Of a stretch of DNA of 64,000 nt, positions 61,001 to 64,000 are shown in pieces. The notes below the pieces were generated by a model. It was not told the origin of the DNA and ran no database searches. It was given only the letters and a program-made list of their open reading frames with translations. Every line of letters begins with the position of its first letter. The stretch's first letter is position 1. A program made the position numbers and the translations under genes. The stretch lies in NCBI RefSeq assembly GCF_014204795.1, contig NZ_JACHMB010000001.1, positions 5,964,501 to 6,028,500 of the forward strand, written 5' to 3'. This stretch comes from Nonomuraea jabiensis (GTDB lineage Bacteria; Actinomycetota; Actinomycetes; Streptosporangiales; Streptosporangiaceae).

Positions 61001-62121
61001 TCACCAGGGCGGGGTGGGGCCTGGCGGCCGCCTCGGTGCTGGTCTACGCCGTGGGAGCGCCGTTCGGGTACGCCCAGGCGGCGGTCCTCGCGGTGGCGGG
61101 GCTGGCCGCCGTGGGCGCGAGCGCGCTGTGGACGCTGCGCGGAGCCGGGCTGGACGTGCGCCGGGAGCTGACGCCGGTCAAGGTCACCAGGGGCGAGCCC
61201 GCGGTGGCCCTCCTGCACGTGCGCAACACCGGCCGCCGGCGCCACGCCGGGCTGGTGGCCCGCGACACCTGCCGGGGCACGTCCGTCACGGTCGAGGTGC
61301 CGGCGCTGGCGCGCGACACCGCGCGGACGGTGTCGTACCGGCTGCCCACCCGGCGGCGCGGGGAGACGCCCGTCGGGCCACTGCTGCTCGACCGCACCGA
61401 CCCGTTCGGGCTGGCGCGGCGCTCGATCGCGTACGGCCGCACCGACCTGCTCCTGGTCCGGCCGCGTACGGTGCCGCTCGCGCCCCCGCACGCCGGCCGC
61501 CGCAGGCACCTCGACGGGCTCGACTCGCGCTCCGCGCCGAACGGGGCGATCAGCTTCAACGGGCTGCGCGACTACGTGATCGGCGACGACCTGCGGCACG
61601 TCCACTGGCGCTCCACGGCCCGCACCGGCGTCCTCATGGTCAAGGAGCTGACCGACGTCAACCTGCCGAGCACCGTCACCGTTTTGGACACGCGGCACTC
61701 GTCGTACGACGGGGACGACGAGTTCGAGCTGGCCGTGGACGTGGCGGCGTCGGTTGCCTGCGCGGTGACGCGCGACCGCTTCCCCGTGCGGCTGCTCACG
61801 GGGGCGGGGGAGCTGCTGCACGCCAAGGGCGGGCCGGGCGAGACCGAGGAGGTCCTGGACCGGCTCGCCGTGGTGGAGCGGTCCGAACAGGCGGACGCGC
61901 CGCTCCACGCCCTGCGCCGGGCGGGCTCGGGCGGGGCGCTGGTGCTGGTCAGCGGCACGTTCGCGGGTCTCGCGGACGCGGCGGCCGTGCGGCGGCGCTT
62001 CGACGAGGTGCTGTTCGTGCGGGTGGGCGAGCCGGTGGAGGGAGGGCGGCCGGCGGCGGCCGGGGTGACCGTCATCGAGGTCGGCGACCTGGCGGAACTG
62101 GCGGCGGCATGGCCCCGCTGA
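60997..62121 (+). CDS. DUF58 protein
   Basis: A 374-residue protein with two N-terminal membrane segments and the DUF58 signature FNGLRDYVIGDDLRHVHWRS then TART. A VWA-like region follows (STVTVLDTRHSSYDGDDEFE). Members normally partner a MoxR AAA+ ATPase and a TgpA-type transglutaminase-like protein. The ATPase gene is not adjacent on the upstream side here. It overlaps the next gene by 13 bp. Confidence 0.9.
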   Translation: MITRAGWGLAAASVLVYAVGAPFGYAQAAVLAVAGLAAVGASALWTLRGAGLDVRRELTPVKVTRGEPAVALLHVRNTGRRRHAGLVARDTCRGTSVTVEVPALARDTARTVSYRLPTRRRGETPVGPLLLDRTDPFGLARRSIAYGRTDLLLVRPRTVPLAPPHAGRRRHLDGLDSRSAPNGAISFNGLRDYVIGDDLRHVHWRSTARTGVLMVKELTDVNLPSTVTVLDTRHSSYDGDDEFELAVDVAASVACAVTRDRFPVRLLTGAGELLHAKGGPGETEEVLDRLAVVERSEQADAPLHALRRAGSGGALVLVSGTFAGLADAAAVRRRFDEVLFVRVGEPVEGGRPAAAGVTVIEVGDLAELAAAWPR

Positions 62122-64000
62122 CCGGGCCGCCGCCCCACGACATCGCGGTGCCACAGGGGCGCACCGCGCCGCCACCGGGAGGTCTTTCGGGTGTCGGGCC
62201 GGTGTCGGGAGGCGCGTCGGGTGGCGGGCCCGCGTCCGGAGGCGCGTCGGGTGGTGGGCGGGCGTCGGTGGGTGTGGCGGGGGTTGGGCCGGTGTCGGCG
62301 GGGGAGCCGGGGGAGGGCGGGGCGTCGGGGTTGACGGGGCCGGGAGCGGTGAGTGCGGGGGCGTATGCGGCGGGGGCGCCGGTGCGGGGGCTGGTGTCCG
62401 TGGGGGTCGTGGCCTTGCTGGCCGCGACGGCCGGGCTCGCGTTCGACGGGGTGTTCCCGTTCGCCGCCCTGCTCCCCGTGGTCGGCCTGGCGGCCGGGGC
62501 GCCGTGCGTGCTGTCGGTGCTGCTGTACGGCCGGTTGCCGCTCTGGGGAACGGTCCCGGTCAGCGTGCTGGGCTGGCTGGTGGCGGTGTCGGCGACGCTG
62601 TTCAGGTCGGAGGCCTGGCTCGGGTTCCTGCCCGGCCCGGCCGCCGTACGCGCGGCCCTGCTCGGCGTGCGCGACGCGGGCGGCCGGCTCCTGACCACGA
62701 TCCTCCCTGCGGCGCCCGACAGCACGGCCGTCGTGCTGGTCAGCTTCCTGGTCTGGGCCGCCGCCCTGGCCGGGGCGGAGATCGCGCTGCGGTCCAGGTC
62801 CGTCATGCTGCCCGCCCTGGCCGCGCTCCCGGTGCTCGCCGTCGCGGTCGTGCTGGGGGTCGCCGGGGCCGGGTCCGTGGTGCCGTACGCGGCGGTGTTC
62901 GCCGGGCTCACCCTGCTGCTCGGCCTGGTCAGGGCGGCCAGGTCGGCGGGAACGATCGCGGTGGGCGTGCCGCTGCTGGCCTGCCTGGTGTCGGCCGCCG
63001 TCGCCACCGCGCCCGCCCTGCCCATGGCCGAGCACCCGTACGACGTGCGCCGGCTCGTCGAGCAGCCCCCGCCGCGGCCGATCAACGGCGTGAGCGCGCT
63101 CGACCAGGTGTCGACGTGGCTGCAGAACCCGCAACGCGAGCTGTTCACGGTCGTCACCGCCTCCGACGCGAACCTGCGCCTGGCCGTCCTGGACACCTTC
63201 GACGGCGTCACGTGGACGTCGGGCGCGGGGTTCGTCCCGACCGGCGGGCGGGTGCCGGGGCAGGAGGGCGGCGGGGACCCGGTCACGCAACGGTTCACCC
63301 TGCAGAGGCTCCCGGGCCCCTGGCTGCCCGCCGCCGACCGGCCGCTGCTGGTCAAGGGCGCGGGCATCGTGGTCGATCCCGCGACGGGCATGCTGGCCGG
63401 CACGCAGACACGCGAGGGCATGACGTATGAGGTCACCTCGGGGATCCGCCGCTACACGGCGGAGGAACTGCGCGCGGCCGTCCCCGCCGCCGACCCGGCC
63501 GCGCTGCGACTGCCGGACGGGCCGGACGGCCGCACGCCGCCGCAGCGGGCCCGCCTCCTCGCCCTCGCCCGCCGCGCCACGGCCGGGGCGCAGAGCCCGA
63601 CGCAGCGGGCCGCCCGGCTGGCGGCCTACCTGCGCAAGCACGCGGTGAACGACGTCAACTCGCCGCCCGGGCACGGCTACCGCAGCATCGAGTTCTTCCT
63701 GACGGAGTCGCGCAGGGGGACGACGGAGCAGTTCGCCGCCTCGTTCGCGCTGCTGGCCCGGGCGATCGGGCTGCCGAGCCGGATCGTCGTGGGCTTCCGC
63801 CCGGGAACCGGCTCGGGCTCGGGTTCCGGGTCCGGTGGGGTGCGGCAGGTGCGGGGTGGGGACGTGCTGGCCTGGGCCGAGGTCGAGTTCGAAGGGATCG
63901 GGTGGGTGCCGTTCTACCCGACGCCGTCGCGTACGCGCTCAGGAGGGGGCGGCGATGTGGCCGAGGGCGCGCCGAAGCAGGCCCGGGAGATCGAGCAGGC
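62109..64000 (+). CDS. TgpA-type transglutaminase-like membrane protein, partial
   Basis: The frame from ATG 62109 is open to the window end (>630 residues). The N-terminus is a ~75-residue Gly/Ser/Pro-rich extension from local DNA repeats (62190-62270). Several membrane helices follow (~residues 95-310), then an extracytoplasmic domain with the transglutaminase-like core RRGTTEQFAASFALLARAIG then LPSRIVVGFRPG. At the position of the catalytic Cys (G-x-C-x-x-F) the sequence has Thr, so it is probably not an active cysteine enzyme. DUF58 plus this protein is the standard pair. Confidence 0.88.
   Translation, partial: MAPLTGPPPHDIAVPQGRTAPPPGGLSGVGPVSGGASGGGPASGGASGGGRASVGVAGVGPVSAGEPGEGGASGLTGPGAVSAGAYAAGAPVRGLVSVGVVALLAATAGLAFDGVFPFAALLPVVGLAAGAPCVLSVLLYGRLPLWGTVPVSVLGWLVAVSATLFRSEAWLGFLPGPAAVRAALLGVRDAGGRLLTTILPAAPDSTAVVLVSFLVWAAALAGAEIALRSRSVMLPALAALPVLAVAVVLGVAGAGSVVPYAAVFAGLTLLLGLVRAARSAGTIAVGVPLLACLVSAAVATAPALPMAEHPYDVRRLVEQPPPRPINGVSALDQVSTWLQNPQRELFTVVTASDANLRLAVLDTFDGVTWTSGAGFVPTGGRVPGQEGGGDPVTQRFTLQRLPGPWLPAADRPLLVKGAGIVVDPATGMLAGTQTREGMTYEVTSGIRRYTAEELRAAVPAADPAALRLPDGPDGRTPPQRARLLALARRATAGAQSPTQRAARLAAYLRKHAVNDVNSPPGHGYRSIEFFLTESRRGTTEQFAASFALLARAIGLPSRIVVGFRPGTGSGSGSGSGGVRQVRGGDVLAWAEVEFEGIGWVPFYPTPSRTRSGGGGDVAEGAPKQAREIEQ

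Overview
The window is about 64 kb of GC-rich actinobacterial DNA. It has many GTG starts, ATGA/GTGA overlaps, leaderless-looking promoters, an XRE-type/DUF397 pair, and long secreted Thr/Pro-rich proteins. Together these suggest a filamentous actinomycete, most likely Streptosporangiales (Nonomuraea-like). That placement is inference; no rRNA or other marker gene is present.

Region 1 (1-5.9 kb) holds the end of an SDR oxidoreductase gene, a TauD/TfdA dioxygenase preceded by a sulfur-type leader peptide, a secreted repeat protein, a GNAT acetyltransferase, and a divergent HxlR regulator/MFS exporter pair with two matching operators.

Region 2 (5.9-27.4 kb) is the centrepiece: a ribosomal-peptide (RiPP) cluster with five nitrile-hydratase-type (NHLP) leader precursors. 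It also encodes an NHLM secretion system (HlyD-like protein, C39-peptidase ABC transporter, second ABC transporter), a LanM-type dehydratase whose cyclase half has lost its zinc and catalytic residues, a fused E1-like/YcaO cyclodehydratase, a SagB-type azoline dehydrogenase, a DrrA/DrrB-like ABC exporter and two sensor-kinase/response-regulator pairs. A kinase-dead sensor-like protein sits between precursors. The enzyme set predicts dehydrated, azole-bearing peptides that may lack lanthionine rings. Two hairpins with the same loop and compensatory stem changes lie before two precursor genes, and a 15-bp repeat lies before two.

Region 3 (27.4-36.2 kb) is a recombination zone. It contains an IS4-type transposase remnant, two tRNA-Arg(CCT)-like fragments flanking an oxidoreductase/ECF41 sigma/FAD-monooxygenase island, a Nudix/XRE chimera, a DUF397 gene, an MmpS-like remnant and an intact IS701-type element with a CTAA target duplication.

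Region 4 (35.6-47.1 kb) has a very large secreted modular protein ending in a NucA/NucB-like nuclease domain (with one frameshift), followed by a small gene that could be its immunity partner. Divergent from it is a macro-domain / VWA / ARPP-1 cassette suggesting ADP-ribose-linked stress or conflict biology.

Region 5 (47.3-64 kb) carries an M36 metalloprotease, an alpha/beta hydrolase, a serine hydrolase and a decayed sugar-utilisation locus in which only the Gfo/Idh/MocA gene looks intact. It then has a small membrane protein/regulator pair with twin operators, a methyltransferase, a YbaB-like protein, and a fibronectin-III / DUF58 / transglutaminase-like series cut by the window end.
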